A stretch of DNA of 64,000 bases from Clostridia bacterium (GCA_017620455.1 JAFZQK010000022.1:1-64000); one strand, 5' to 3'. Shown: positions 34,608-43,396, numbered from the stretch's first letter. Program-made: numbers and translations. Notes: a model not told the origin generated them from the sequence alone.

Positions 34608-36059
34608 ATGACTCAAGTCCGCACCCGCTTTGCCCCGTCGCCCACGGGCTTCCTGCACCTGGGCGGCGTGCGCACGGCGCTGTACGCTTACCTGTTCGCC
34701 AAGAAAAACGGCGGCAAATTCATCCTGCGCATCGAGGATACCGACCAGGAGCGCTTCGTTCCCGGCGCCACGGAAGTGATCTACGATACCCTCCGGGACT
34801 GCGGCATCCTCTGGGACGAAGGCCCGGATATCGGCGGCGATTTCGGCCCTTATATCCAAAGCGAGCGCAAGAGCCTGTATCTGCCCTACGCGCAGCAGCT
34901 GGTGGAAAAGGGCGCGGCGTATTACTGCTTCTGCACCAAGGAAGAATTGGACGAAAGGCGCGCCGCGGCGGAAAAACGGGGAGAAGTGTTCAAGTACGAC
35001 AAGCACTGCCTAAGCCTTTCCAAAGAGGAGGTGCAGGCAAAGCTGGACGCGGGCGTTCCCTACGTGATCCGCATGAACGCACCCACGGAGGGCAGCACCG
35101 GCTATCACGACCTGGTGTTCGGGGATATGACCTTCCCCAACGCCGACACCATGGACGATATGGTGCTCATCAAGCAGGACGGCATGCCCACCTACAATTT
35201 CGCCAACGTCATCGACGACCATCTGATGGGCATCACCCACGTGATGCGGGGCACGGAATACCTGTCCTCCACCCCCCGGTACAATTTCCTCTACAACGCT
35301 TTCGGCTGGGAGATCCCCCAGTACATCCACCTGACCACCGTGATGCGGGACGCCCAGCACAAGCTCTCCAAGCGGGACGGGGACGCCTATTACAGCGATT
35401 TCATCAATAAGGGCTTTCTGAAGGAAGCGCTGGTGAATTACCTGGCCCTGGTGGGCTGGAACCCCGGCACGGACCAGGAATTCTTCACCATGGACGAGCT
35501 GATCCAGGCCTTCGACGTGCGGCACCTGAATAAATCCCCGGGCATTTTCGACGTGACCAAGCTGGAGTGGATGAACAGCCAGTACGTGCAGAAGATGGAC
35601 TTTGAGGATTACCTGAAAATGGCCGCGCCCTGGTTCGACAAGGCGCTGGCCGGGAAGGGCGCCGACTACCGCCGCCTGGCGGAGCTGATGCAGAGCCGCA
35701 CGGACATTTTCAGCCGCATCCCGGAGAAGATCGCGTTCCTGGCGGAAATGCCGGATTACGATACCGCCATCTTCTTCAACAAGAAGCAAAAGAGCGACGA
35801 AACGGTGGCCCGGGAAGTGCTGCCCCTGCTGCTGCCCGTGTTGGAGAGCGTTCCCGAATGGACGGAAGCGGCCATCCACGACGCGGTGATGGCGAAGATC
35901 CCCGAATGGGGGAAGAAGAACGGCCAGGTGCTCTGGCCTATGCGCATCGCCATTTCCGGCCAGGAAAGCACCCCCGGCGGCGCGTTTGAGATCGCCTACC
36001 TGCTGGGCAGGGAGGAAACGCTGCGCCGGCTGCGGGCGTCTATTGCAAAGCTGGGCTGA
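34608..36059 (+). CDS. gltX: Glutamate-tRNA ligase
   Basis: A 483-residue class I synthetase starting TRFAPSPTGFLHLGGVRTA (HIGH motif) with the KMSKS-like HKLSKRDGD. The C-terminal helical anticodon-binding domain is intact and length is normal. CAGGAGG precedes the ATG at 34608. With glnS just upstream, both synthetases for this amino acid pair are encoded together; whether this GltX is discriminating cannot be told by eye. Confidence 0.96.
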   Translation: MTQVRTRFAPSPTGFLHLGGVRTALYAYLFAKKNGGKFILRIEDTDQERFVPGATEVIYDTLRDCGILWDEGPDIGGDFGPYIQSERKSLYLPYAQQLVEKGAAYYCFCTKEELDERRAAAEKRGEVFKYDKHCLSLSKEEVQAKLDAGVPYVIRMNAPTEGSTGYHDLVFGDMTFPNADTMDDMVLIKQDGMPTYNFANVIDDHLMGITHVMRGTEYLSSTPRYNFLYNAFGWEIPQYIHLTTVMRDAQHKLSKRDGDAYYSDFINKGFLKEALVNYLALVGWNPGTDQEFFTMDELIQAFDVRHLNKSPGIFDVTKLEWMNSQYVQKMDFEDYLKMAAPWFDKALAGKGADYRRLAELMQSRTDIFSRIPEKIAFLAEMPDYDTAIFFNKKQKSDETVAREVLPLLLPVLESVPEWTEAAIHDAVMAKIPEWGKKNGQVLWPMRIAISGQESTPGGAFEIAYLLGREETLRRLRASIAKLG

Positions 36060-36111
36060 TGCAACGATTGAAAAAACGGCGGAAAATGATAAGATTTTTC
36101 CATCCGATCCC

Positions 36112-36140
36112 TTGCAAACGGGAAATCTATGCGGTATAAT
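36112..36140 (+). promoter_or_regulatory. Promoter of the HPr-like gene
   Basis: TTGCAA (36112-36117), 17 bases, and a perfect TATAAT (36135-36140), 27 bases before the ATG at 36167. The transcript leader is therefore very short. Confidence 0.78.
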
Positions 36141-36166
36141 AGCGATAATTGAGGAGGTGCGCGAAC

Positions 36167-36394
36167 ATGAAATCCATTCCCATCCGGCTGAATTATGCCG
36201 AGGAAGTCAAGGCGTTTGTCAATACGGTGAACCGGTATCCTTACGAAGTGGACCTGCGGGCGGGCCGCCATGTGGTGGATGCCAAGTCCATTCTGGGCAT
36301 TTTCTCCCTGGATCTGAGCAAGCCCATCACGCTGGACGTGTACGACGACAACTGCGACGATCTGGTGGCCGATATTCAGCAGTTCACCATTTAA
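36167..36394 (+). CDS. HPr-like (Crh-like) protein lacking the phosphoryl His
   Basis: A 75-residue protein. GRHVVDAKSILGIFSLDL aligns with the HPr region around Ser46 (KSIMGVMSL), so the site for HPr kinase is kept. The N-terminal region that should hold His15 in a GIHARPA-type motif reads LNYAEEVKAFVNTVN and has no His. It therefore cannot take phosphate from PEP through enzyme I, and may be regulatory like Bacillus Crh. The start at 36167 follows GAGGAGGTG; a Met 18 bases upstream is unlikely. It forms a single-gene unit with its own promoter and terminator. Confidence 0.83.
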   Translation: MKSIPIRLNYAEEVKAFVNTVNRYPYEVDLRAGRHVVDAKSILGIFSLDLSKPITLDVYDDNCDDLVADIQQFTI

Positions 36395-36410
36395 CCGGTG
36401 CGGAACATCC

Positions 36411-36446
36411 CGGGGGCGGCATAATCGTCGCCCCCGTTCTTTTTTG
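36411..36446 (+). terminator. Rho-independent terminator after the HPr-like gene
   Basis: CGGGGGCG (36411-36418) pairs with CGCCCCCG (36429-36436), followed by TTC and six T. Confidence 0.85.
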
Positions 36447-36458
36447 CCGCAAAAACGG

Positions 36459-36466
36459 CATATACT
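36459..36466 (+). promoter_or_regulatory. Possible sigma-E type -10 element before yqfC
   Basis: CATATACT fits the Bacillus sigma-E -10 consensus CATAYAHT, and yqfC is a sigma-E gene in Bacillus. The expected -35 position (about 36438-36444) reads TCTTTTT and is a poor match. Only about 17 bases separate the element from the yqfC start. Confidence 0.35.
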
Positions 36467-36483
36467 GCCCCGAGGTGATGGGC

Positions 36484-36735
36484 ATGGGGATCGGCGAATG
36501 GATCGCCGCGGGCGGGGACTGTCTGCGGCCCAGGATCATCGTGAACGGCCGGGACGAAGTGACCGTAGAGGGCCATACCGGCCTTTTTTCATATGAAACG
36601 GAGAAGATCCGGGTGCGCACGCCCAAGGGCACCGTGACCATCCTGGGAGAAGGGATGATCCTTTCCTTTTTCGGCGCGCAGGACCTGGCCGTCCGGGGCC
36701 GGGTGCATCAGATCCTGCTGGACGGGGAACAGTGA
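36484..36735 (+). CDS. yqfC: Sporulation protein YqfC (YabP/YqfC family)
   Basis: An 83-residue protein with the family core RIIVNGRDEVTVEGHTGLFSYETEKIRVRTPKGTV, split here as RIIVNGRDEVTVEGH and LFSYETEKIRVRT. The start at 36484 is chosen because GAGGTG lies six bases before it; ATG 36478 is an alternative that adds two residues. It lies directly before yqfD, phoH and the HD-domain gene, as in Bacillus. The molecular role is unknown; it is linked to the mother-cell programme of spore formers. Confidence 0.85.
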   Translation: MGIGEWIAAGGDCLRPRIIVNGRDEVTVEGHTGLFSYETEKIRVRTPKGTVTILGEGMILSFFGAQDLAVRGRVHQILLDGEQ

Positions 36736-36737
36736 AC

Positions 36738-37877
36738 ATGCGGCTCAAACGCGTGCGCTTCACCGTCCGGGGGCTGAACCTGGAAAGGCTGATGAACGAA
36801 GCGGGGAAACGGAAGATCCGTTTCATGCGGGTGGCGAAAAAAGGAAATCGGACGGCGGAGATCACCTGCACGGAAAAAGACTGGCGGACGCTGTCGGCCC
36901 TGGCCCGGAAGAAGGGGTATGAAACGGGGGAAGCCCGCCCCGTGGGATGGCTGCGGTGGCTGCGGTTTTTGGGGGCGCGGTGGGGGCTGCTCGCCGGCGC
37001 GGTGCTGGGGGCCGTGCTGACGGCGTTTTCGCTGCGCTTTCTCTGGCGGGTGCAGATCGGAAACGCAGGGGCCTACGGGGCGGACGTGCGCGCTTTCCTG
37101 GAAGAGAAGGGCATCCGCCCCGGCATGCTGCGTTCGGAAGTGGATCTATCCGCGCTGCGGGAGGAAATGGAGTGGCGCTGGCCTGCGGTGCAGTGGGTGC
37201 GGGCAGAATGGGCCGGGGTGACGCTGCGCATCCTCCTGGATGAAGGGGTGCGCGCGCCGCAGGTGGAAACCCGCGGGGAAAACGGGGACGTGGTGGCCGC
37301 GGAGGACGGGATCCTGCTGCGGCTGACGGTGTATGCCGGCACGCCCGCCGCAAAGGCGGGGGATCTGGTGCGCGCCGGCCAGGTGCTGATCCGGGGAGAG
37401 GAGAGGGGGCGGGACGGGGAAGCGCATCCCGTGAAAGCCCGGGGCGAGGCCGTTGCCCGGGTCTGGGTCGCGGCGCGGTGCCGGATGCCGCTTTGGGAGG
37501 AAAAAACTTTGCCAACCGGGAAATGGCAGGGCAGATGGGTGATCGAAACGCCGTTCCTTTCCTGGAGCCCCAGGGAACAGCCGGCGTATCTTACCTGGGA
37601 TCTGGAAACGGAAACGCTGCCCCTGGGCGGCGCGTGGGCGCCGGTGCGGCTGCGCCGGGAAACGTATTGGGAGGCGGCGGCGGAAAGGACGTCCCGGGAC
37701 GCGGAGGAAACCAAACGGGAATGCGCCGCCGCGGCCATGCGACTGCTCGCGGAAGCCGTTTCCGGGGATGAAACAGTTGACAAATGGATCAATTTCAGTA
37801 TGATAGAGGGGGATGCTGTACGGGCCGAGGCGGTGGCCGAAGTCCGGCGGGATATCGGGCGTTTCGTGAAAAGATAA
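36738..37877 (+). CDS. yqfD: Sporulation protein YqfD
   Basis: A 379-residue protein with a basic N-terminal domain, one membrane helix near residues 75-100 (GLLAGAVLGAVLTAFSLRFLW), then a large outer domain typical of YqfD (EEKGIRPGMLRSEVDLSALR, VVAAEDGILLRLTVYAGTP). The ATG at 36738 is preferred to GTG 36732. It follows yqfC by two bases. YqfD is conserved in spore formers; its biochemical role is unknown. Confidence 0.9.
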   Translation: MRLKRVRFTVRGLNLERLMNEAGKRKIRFMRVAKKGNRTAEITCTEKDWRTLSALARKKGYETGEARPVGWLRWLRFLGARWGLLAGAVLGAVLTAFSLRFLWRVQIGNAGAYGADVRAFLEEKGIRPGMLRSEVDLSALREEMEWRWPAVQWVRAEWAGVTLRILLDEGVRAPQVETRGENGDVVAAEDGILLRLTVYAGTPAAKAGDLVRAGQVLIRGEERGRDGEAHPVKARGEAVARVWVAARCRMPLWEEKTLPTGKWQGRWVIETPFLSWSPREQPAYLTWDLETETLPLGGAWAPVRLRRETYWEAAAERTSRDAEETKRECAAAAMRLLAEAVSGDETVDKWINFSMIEGDAVRAEAVAEVRRDIGRFVKR

Positions 37878-37895
37878 AGCGGCGGGGCGTCCGCA

Positions 37896-38882
37896 ATGAC
37901 ACTGAAGGAGATGCACGGATTTTTGCAGCTGACACTTGAAAATATGGAAACCTATCTTTCCCTTTTCGGCATGAACGACCGGAATATGGCGGCGCTGGAG
38001 CAGGAGCTGAACGTTTCCGTCGCCCTGCGCGGCCAGGAGCTGCACATCCAGGGCGATGAAGGCGACGTCGCGCTGGCGGAGCAGGTGATCGAAAAGCTGA
38101 TCGGCATGCTGCGCCGCGGGGAATACGTGGACGCCGCCCGCATCCGCTACGCCGTCACCCTGGCCCGGGAAGGAAAGCTGGACCGGATGGAGGAGATCCT
38201 GGGGGACGTGGTGGCCATCACCCACCGGGGGCGGCGCATCCAGTGCAAGACCCTGGGGCAGCGGGAATATGTGGACGCCGTGCGGCAGAACGAACTGACC
38301 GTGGCGGTGGGCCCCGCCGGAACGGGCAAAACCTACCTGGCCATGGCCCTGGCCGTGGTGGCGCTGAAAAACAAGGAAGTGGAGCGCATCGTGCTGACCC
38401 GCCCGGCGGTGGAGGCCGGGGAAAGGCTGGGCTTCCTGCCGGGGGATATGACCCAGAAGGTGGACCCTTACCTGCGCCCGCTGTACGACGCGCTGTATGA
38501 GATCATGGGTGTGGAAAGCTATCAGCGGCTAACCGAACGGGGCACCCTGGAGGTGGCCCCGCTGGCGTTCATGCGGGGCCGCACCCTGGCGGACGCCTTT
38601 ATCATCCTGGACGAAGCGCAGAACACCACCACGGAACAGATGAAGATGTTTCTGACCCGCATGGGCGCGGGCAGCAAGTGCATCGTGACCGGCGATATCT
38701 CCCAGATCGACCTGCCCAAGGGCCGCAAAAGCGGTCTGGTGGAGGCCATGGACGTGCTGCGGGACATCCCCGGGGTCAGCATCGTGGAGCTGACCGCCCG
38801 GGATGTGGTGCGCAACGACCTGGTGCAGCGGATCGTGCGGGCATACGAAGCCTATGAAACAAAGGAAGGGATGGAGCCGTGA
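37896..38882 (+). CDS. phoH: PhoH family ATPase
   Basis: A 328-residue protein. A KH-like N-terminal segment precedes the P-loop ATPase with Walker A VGPAGTGKTYLAMALAV and Walker B AFIILDEAQNTT. PhoH/YbeZ proteins are cytoplasmic ATPases that work with YbeY in rRNA processing, and ybeY is two genes downstream. The stop overlaps the GTG start of the next gene. Confidence 0.94.
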   Translation: MTLKEMHGFLQLTLENMETYLSLFGMNDRNMAALEQELNVSVALRGQELHIQGDEGDVALAEQVIEKLIGMLRRGEYVDAARIRYAVTLAREGKLDRMEEILGDVVAITHRGRRIQCKTLGQREYVDAVRQNELTVAVGPAGTGKTYLAMALAVVALKNKEVERIVLTRPAVEAGERLGFLPGDMTQKVDPYLRPLYDALYEIMGVESYQRLTERGTLEVAPLAFMRGRTLADAFIILDEAQNTTTEQMKMFLTRMGAGSKCIVTGDISQIDLPKGRKSGLVEAMDVLRDIPGVSIVELTARDVVRNDLVQRIVRAYEAYETKEGMEP

Positions 38883-41275
38883 AGCAGCGGAAGAACGGAC
38901 CGGGCAGAAAAAGGCAGAGCTTCAGCGAATACCTGAAATCCTCCCTGACGGCGCGGATGCTGCTGTGCGCCCTGGGGATCACGGTGATCCTGGCCGTGTT
39001 CGTGGCGGCCATCATACCGGCCCGGTATAATCTGCAGCTCGGTGAGCCGTCGCCCGCCACCATCGCCGCCACCAAGGACGTGGTGGATGAAAACACCACC
39101 CGCAAGCTGCAGGACGAAGCCGCCGCCCGGGAAACCAAATACCTGGACCAGGACGACGGGATCACGGAAGCGGTGCTCGCCGATCTGGACGAGATCTTCA
39201 CCCAGCTGCGCAGCGTGATCTATTACGGCGACACCCTCCCCGGCCAGAGCGCCACGCGGATGTATTCCAAGCAGGAAAAGCAGAACGCCCGGGAGCTGCT
39301 GACGCTGGTGACGCTGAACGATCCTCAGATCACGGCGCTGCTGCACAGCAACGCCGCCGACCTGGAAAAAGCCTATGCCCTGACCTATCAGAACCTGCAA
39401 TTATTCATGCAGCAGGGCGTGAAGGAAGGGAAAGAAGCCGAGACGGTGGCCGCCGTTTATCAGGTCATCAGCTACGGCAACGATTTCAGGACCCTCACCG
39501 AATGGGTGATCCGCCCGGTGCTCAACGCCTGCGTCCGGGCCAATATCCTCATCGACCAGGAAGCCACGGATGCCGCTCGGCAGGCGGCCCGGGACGCGGT
39601 GGAGCCGGTGATCTACAAGCAGGGGCAGATCATCGTGAACCGGGATGAGGAAATCACCGCCGGGCAGCTGGACATGCTTTCCAGCCTGGGCCTTCTGACC
39701 AACGGAGGCCTGGATATGACCACGTATCTGGGCGCGGCGCTGCTGGTGATCCTGACGCTCTCGGCCATGCTGTGGCGGCTGAACAATTTGCAGCAGGATC
39801 AGGTGCTTGCCGATACGGACTGGACGATCCTCATGTTCGTGATCCTGACGCTGGTGCTGCTTCTCAGCGTGCTTGCCCGGCTGGTGAACGCCTACATGGC
39901 GCCCATGGTGCTCTGCGCGCTGCTGTGCACCGCGCTGCTGGGGCTCAGGCCCGCGCTGGTGTGCAATACGGCGCTGACCATCCTGGTGGCGGCGCTGTGC
40001 GCCGGCGGCAGTGATGAATACGCGGAAAAAATGGCCGTGCTGATGGTGTGCGGCCTGATCTCCGGCACGGTGGCGGCCCTGATGACCAGCCGGAAGACCG
40101 GCAGGCTCTGGATGCTTCTGTCCGGCCTGACGGCGGCGGGAACGGATGCGGCGGTGATGATCGCTCTGGGCCTGATGACGGCCAAATCCCTGAACGGGGC
40201 GCTGATCAACGCCGCCTGGCGCGCCGGCGGCACCCTGGTGGGCACGCTTCTGTGCGTCGGGTTCCAGCCGCTGCTGGAAATGATCTTCAATCTGGCGACC
40301 CCCATGAAGCTGATGGAATTGAGCAATCCCAATCAGCCGCTGCTGCGCCGGCTGCTTCTGGAGGCGCCGGGCACCTATCACCACTGCACCATCGTGGCCA
40401 GCCTTGCCGAAGCCGCGGCGGAGGCCATCGACGCCAATCCGCTGCTGGCCCGGGTGGGAGGGTATTATCACGATATCGGCAAGCTGAAGCGGCCTTCCTT
40501 CTTTGCGGAGAACCAGATGGGCGGCATCAACGCCCACGACCATACCGACCCGTACGTATCCGCCGCGATCCTCACCGCCCATACCCGGGACGGCGTGGCC
40601 CTGGCCAAGCAGTACCGGCTGCCCCGGGCGGTGCAGGACATCATCGGCGAGCACCACGGCAACACCCCCGTCATGTTCTTTTATCATAAGGCGCTGCAGA
40701 TGGCGGACGGCAAGCCCGTGGATGTGAACGCCTTCCGCTACGACGGGCATCCTCCCCGGACCAAGGAGGGGGCCATCATCATGCTGTGCGATACCATCGA
40801 GGCCGCCGTGCGCACCATGAAAAACCCCACCACCGAAGGGATCGAGGAATTCATCGTCAAGCTGGTGCGGGGCAAGCTGGAGGACGGCCAGCTCAGCGAC
40901 AGCCCCCTGACGCTGCGGGATATCGACAAGATCTGCGCCGCCGCCACCCAGGTGCTGGCGGGGGTGTTCCACGAACGGATCGAATATCCGGATCTGGACG
41001 AAGTGAAGCAGCAGGCCAAACAGGACCAGATGGAAGCGGCGGAAATGGAAATGGAAAGGGAAAACGCCGTGACCATCGTGACGCCCGAAGGCAGCAAGCT
41101 GCCCAAGGTGGAGCTGACGCCCCGGGAGGCGATGCCCACCGTGACGCTGGAGGCCGCGCCGGAGGTGCGCACCGTGGCGCCGCCGCCCACGGTGACGCCC
41201 GTCGCCATCGACACCTTAGTGAACATTGAGCCGCTGCCCAGGCAGGAGGACGGCGGACAAGAGGAAAAGCCATGA
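38879..41275 (+). CDS. 7TM-HD phosphodiesterase (YqfF/PgpH family)
   Basis: A 798-residue membrane protein starting with GTG (overlap GTGA with phoH). Residues about 20-42 form a membrane helix, followed by an outer domain (to about 275), about seven membrane helices (about 280-460), and a cytoplasmic HD domain with HHCTIVASLAEAA and YYHDIGKLKRP. PgpH enzymes in Listeria hydrolyse cyclic di-AMP. The last 100 residues are acidic, then Pro/Thr/Val-rich and look disordered. The position between phoH and ybeY matches Bacillus yqfF. Confidence 0.92.
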   Translation: MKQRKNGPGRKRQSFSEYLKSSLTARMLLCALGITVILAVFVAAIIPARYNLQLGEPSPATIAATKDVVDENTTRKLQDEAAARETKYLDQDDGITEAVLADLDEIFTQLRSVIYYGDTLPGQSATRMYSKQEKQNARELLTLVTLNDPQITALLHSNAADLEKAYALTYQNLQLFMQQGVKEGKEAETVAAVYQVISYGNDFRTLTEWVIRPVLNACVRANILIDQEATDAARQAARDAVEPVIYKQGQIIVNRDEEITAGQLDMLSSLGLLTNGGLDMTTYLGAALLVILTLSAMLWRLNNLQQDQVLADTDWTILMFVILTLVLLLSVLARLVNAYMAPMVLCALLCTALLGLRPALVCNTALTILVAALCAGGSDEYAEKMAVLMVCGLISGTVAALMTSRKTGRLWMLLSGLTAAGTDAAVMIALGLMTAKSLNGALINAAWRAGGTLVGTLLCVGFQPLLEMIFNLATPMKLMELSNPNQPLLRRLLLEAPGTYHHCTIVASLAEAAAEAIDANPLLARVGGYYHDIGKLKRPSFFAENQMGGINAHDHTDPYVSAAILTAHTRDGVALAKQYRLPRAVQDIIGEHHGNTPVMFFYHKALQMADGKPVDVNAFRYDGHPPRTKEGAIIMLCDTIEAAVRTMKNPTTEGIEEFIVKLVRGKLEDGQLSDSPLTLRDIDKICAAATQVLAGVFHERIEYPDLDEVKQQAKQDQMEAAEMEMERENAVTIVTPEGSKLPKVELTPREAMPTVTLEAAPEVRTVAPPPTVTPVAIDTLVNIEPLPRQEDGGQEEKP

Positions 41276-41766
41276 GCGGGCTGCTGGCGTTCGAATGGGA
41301 AGCGGAGGCGCTGCCGGGGGCGGAGGAAATGCTGCTGCGGGTGGCCGCCTGCTGCGTCCGGGCGGAAGGGATCGCCCTGCCGTGCTACGCCCAGCTGCGG
41401 GTGACGGACAATGAGGAGATCCGGAAAATCAACCGGGAATACCGCGACGTGGACCGGGCCACGGACGTGCTGTCCTTTCCATCCGTGAACGCGGACCCCG
41501 GGCGCACCCTGGGCAAACGGCAGGACCGGCTGAAAAGGGAAATGGACGAAACGGGGCGCTGCTTCCTGGGAGACATCGTGATCTCTCTGGAGCGCGCCCG
41601 GGAACAGGCGGAGGAATACGGCCACAGCCTGAACCGGGAGCTGGCGTACCTGACCGCCCACGCCCTGTTTCACCTGATGGGATACGATCATATGAACGAA
41701 AAAGATAAAGAGAGGATGCGCGATATGGAAGAAAAGCGCTTCGGCACGCCGGGATCAGCCGGGTGA
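41272..41766 (+). CDS. ybeY: Endoribonuclease YbeY
   Basis: A 164-residue protein with the zinc-binding motif TAHALFHLMGYDH (H-x3-H-x5-H) and the upstream RATDVLSFP. It matures 16S rRNA 3' ends and helps ribosome quality control. Its ATG overlaps the previous stop (ATGA). Residues 78-95 (DPGRTLGKRQDRLKREMDE) form an insertion-like basic stretch before GDIVIS. Confidence 0.94.
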   Translation: MSGLLAFEWEAEALPGAEEMLLRVAACCVRAEGIALPCYAQLRVTDNEEIRKINREYRDVDRATDVLSFPSVNADPGRTLGKRQDRLKREMDETGRCFLGDIVISLERAREQAEEYGHSLNRELAYLTAHALFHLMGYDHMNEKDKERMRDMEEKRFGTPGSAG

Positions 41767-42173
41767 CCGACGAAGAGCTGCTTGAGAAAGCCCGGGAAGC
41801 CATGGCCTTCTCCTATTCGCCCTATTCCCATTTCAAGGTGGGCGCGGCGCTGCTGTGCCGGGACGGGAAGATCTATACGGGCTGCAACATCGAAAACGCC
41901 TCCTACGGCGTCTCCAACTGCGCCGAACGCACGGCGCTGTTCAAGGCGGTCAGCGAGGGGGAAAAGGAATTCACCGCCATCGCCATCACCGCGGAAAAAG
42001 CGATGGCCTGGCCCTGCGGCGTGTGCCGCCAGGCGCTGTATGAATTCGCGCCGGACCTGCGGGTGATCGTGGGCTGGGAGGACCGGAAGGAAGAAGCGCT
42101 CCTGTCCGATTTGCTGCCCCACGGCTTCGGCCCCGCCAGCGGCATGACGGAGATCCTGCAGGAAAGGGAATAA
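41763..42173 (+). CDS. cdd: Cytidine deaminase
   Basis: A 136-residue protein of the small tetrameric class. Zinc ligands are in SNCAERTALFKA (C-A-E with catalytic Glu) and PCGVCRQALYEF (PCxxC). It converts cytidine and deoxycytidine to uridine forms for salvage. The GTG start at 41763 overlaps the ybeY stop (GTGA). In Bacillus a dgkA gene separates ybeY and cdd; here it is absent. Confidence 0.95.
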   Translation: MTDEELLEKAREAMAFSYSPYSHFKVGAALLCRDGKIYTGCNIENASYGVSNCAERTALFKAVSEGEKEFTAIAITAEKAMAWPCGVCRQALYEFAPDLRVIVGWEDRKEEALLSDLLPHGFGPASGMTEILQERE

Positions 42174-42177
42174 AAAA

Positions 42178-43077
42178 ATGACGGACAAGCAAGCGTTCCG
42201 CTCGGGCTTCGCCACCATCGTGGGGCGGCCCAACGTGGGAAAATCCACCCTGCTCAACACCCTGGTGGGAGAAAAGGTGGCCATCACCTCCAGCCGGCCC
42301 CAAACCACCCGCAGCCGGGTGATGGGCGTGATGGGCGGCGAGAACTGCCAGATCGTCTTTGTGGATACGCCGGGGATCCACCGGCCCCGGACGAAGCTGG
42401 GGGAATACATGGTGCAGTCCATCGAGGAGGCCATGGAGGGCATCGACGCCCTGCTGGTGCTGGTGGATGTGACCGCCATCGGGCCCCATGACCGCGCCAT
42501 CGTGGAGGACATGAGCCGGAAAAAGGTATACAAGCTGCTGGTGCTCAACAAGATCGACCTGGTGGAGCCCCAGGCCCTGCTGGGGATCATTGATTCCTTC
42601 AGGGACTGCAAATACGACGGCATCATCCCCGTCAGCGCCCGCACCGGGGACGGGGTGGAGCAGCTGAAAAAGGAGCTGACCGCCCATCTGCCGGAGGGGC
42701 CCAAATATTTCCCCGACGACATGCTCACCGATCAGCCGGAAAGGGACATCTGCGCCGAGCTGATCCGGGAAAAAGCCCTGCGGAACCTGCGGGACGAGGT
42801 GCCCCACGGCATCGGCGTGGAAATGATGGCGGTAAAGAAAATCAACGATCATTTCACGGAGATCGACGCCACCATTTACTGCGAACGCGCTTCCCACAAG
42901 GGCATCATCATCGGCAAGAAGGGCGCCATGCTGCAGAAGATCGGCGCGGAGGCCCGGGCGGATATCGAACGGCTGCTGGATACCCATGTGAACCTGCAGC
43001 TGTGGGTGAAGGTGCGTCCCGGCTGGCGGGACAGCGCCGAGGACCTGAAAACCCTGGGATACGTGCAGAATCGGTAA
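42178..43077 (+). CDS. era: GTPase Era
   Basis: A 299-residue protein. G1 GRPNVGKST, switch region SSRPQTTRSR, G3 DTPGIHRPR, G4 NKID, and a C-terminal KH domain (IIIGKKGAMLQKIGAEARADI). It binds the 3' end of 16S rRNA and checks 30S maturation, fitting with ybeY and phoH in the same operon. It ends the cluster; recO, often next, is not present. A hairpin array begins three bases after the stop. Confidence 0.96.
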   Translation: MTDKQAFRSGFATIVGRPNVGKSTLLNTLVGEKVAITSSRPQTTRSRVMGVMGGENCQIVFVDTPGIHRPRTKLGEYMVQSIEEAMEGIDALLVLVDVTAIGPHDRAIVEDMSRKKVYKLLVLNKIDLVEPQALLGIIDSFRDCKYDGIIPVSARTGDGVEQLKKELTAHLPEGPKYFPDDMLTDQPERDICAELIREKALRNLRDEVPHGIGVEMMAVKKINDHFTEIDATIYCERASHKGIIIGKKGAMLQKIGAEARADIERLLDTHVNLQLWVKVRPGWRDSAEDLKTLGYVQNR

Positions 43078-43079
43078 AC

Positions 43080-43310
43080 ATGGTGTCGAAAATTCTGTTT
43101 TCGACACCATGCGAAAAAAGCGGAAGAAAGGATTCCGCTTTTTTCGATGCATCAATTTCTTGCAAAATGGCATTTTCGCAAGCGGAAACGCTCATTTTGC
43201 GGCCAGAAATTGATGTCCCCATCGAAAGACTGCTTCAGCTGACTTTCGATGGCAGGGTGTCGACAAAGTGGACACCCTGTAATGGACGATCTGTTCAAAG
43301 ATCGTCCATT
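43080..43310. repeat. Second array of stacked hairpins, related to 3441-3758
   Basis: Six consecutive palindromes: 43080-43110 (13-bp arms), 43112-43146 (14-bp arms, CGAAAAAAGCGGAA), 43151-43214 (outer ATCAATTTCT/AGAAATTGAT, inner GCAAAATG/CATTTTGC), 43219-43252 (CCATCGAAAG), 43253-43279 (CAGGGTGTC stem around an AAA loop) and 43281-43310 (AATGGACGATCT with following T-run). The third to fifth match the order and key sequences of the array at 3441-3758, though most stems differ. The last hairpin can act as the terminator of the era operon. Confidence 0.8.
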
Positions 43311-43316
43311 TTTTGC

Positions 43317-43345
43317 TTGTTTTGCGGCGGGATATATGATATACT
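43317..43345 (+). promoter_or_regulatory. Promoter of the symporter gene
   Basis: TTGTTT (43317-43322), a 17-base spacer and TATACT (43340-43345), about 52 bases before the symporter start. Confidence 0.65.
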
Positions 43346-43396
43346 GTATTTATCAGAGCAGAATAAAGGCGAGTCTTCGCCGATCATGAGAGGGGT

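Noticed and set aside
36395..36483. Additional small gene between the HPr-like gene and yqfC
   Set aside because: The stretch is occupied by a terminator hairpin and the yqfC ribosome-binding site; the frame open through it is only the upstream extension of yqfC.
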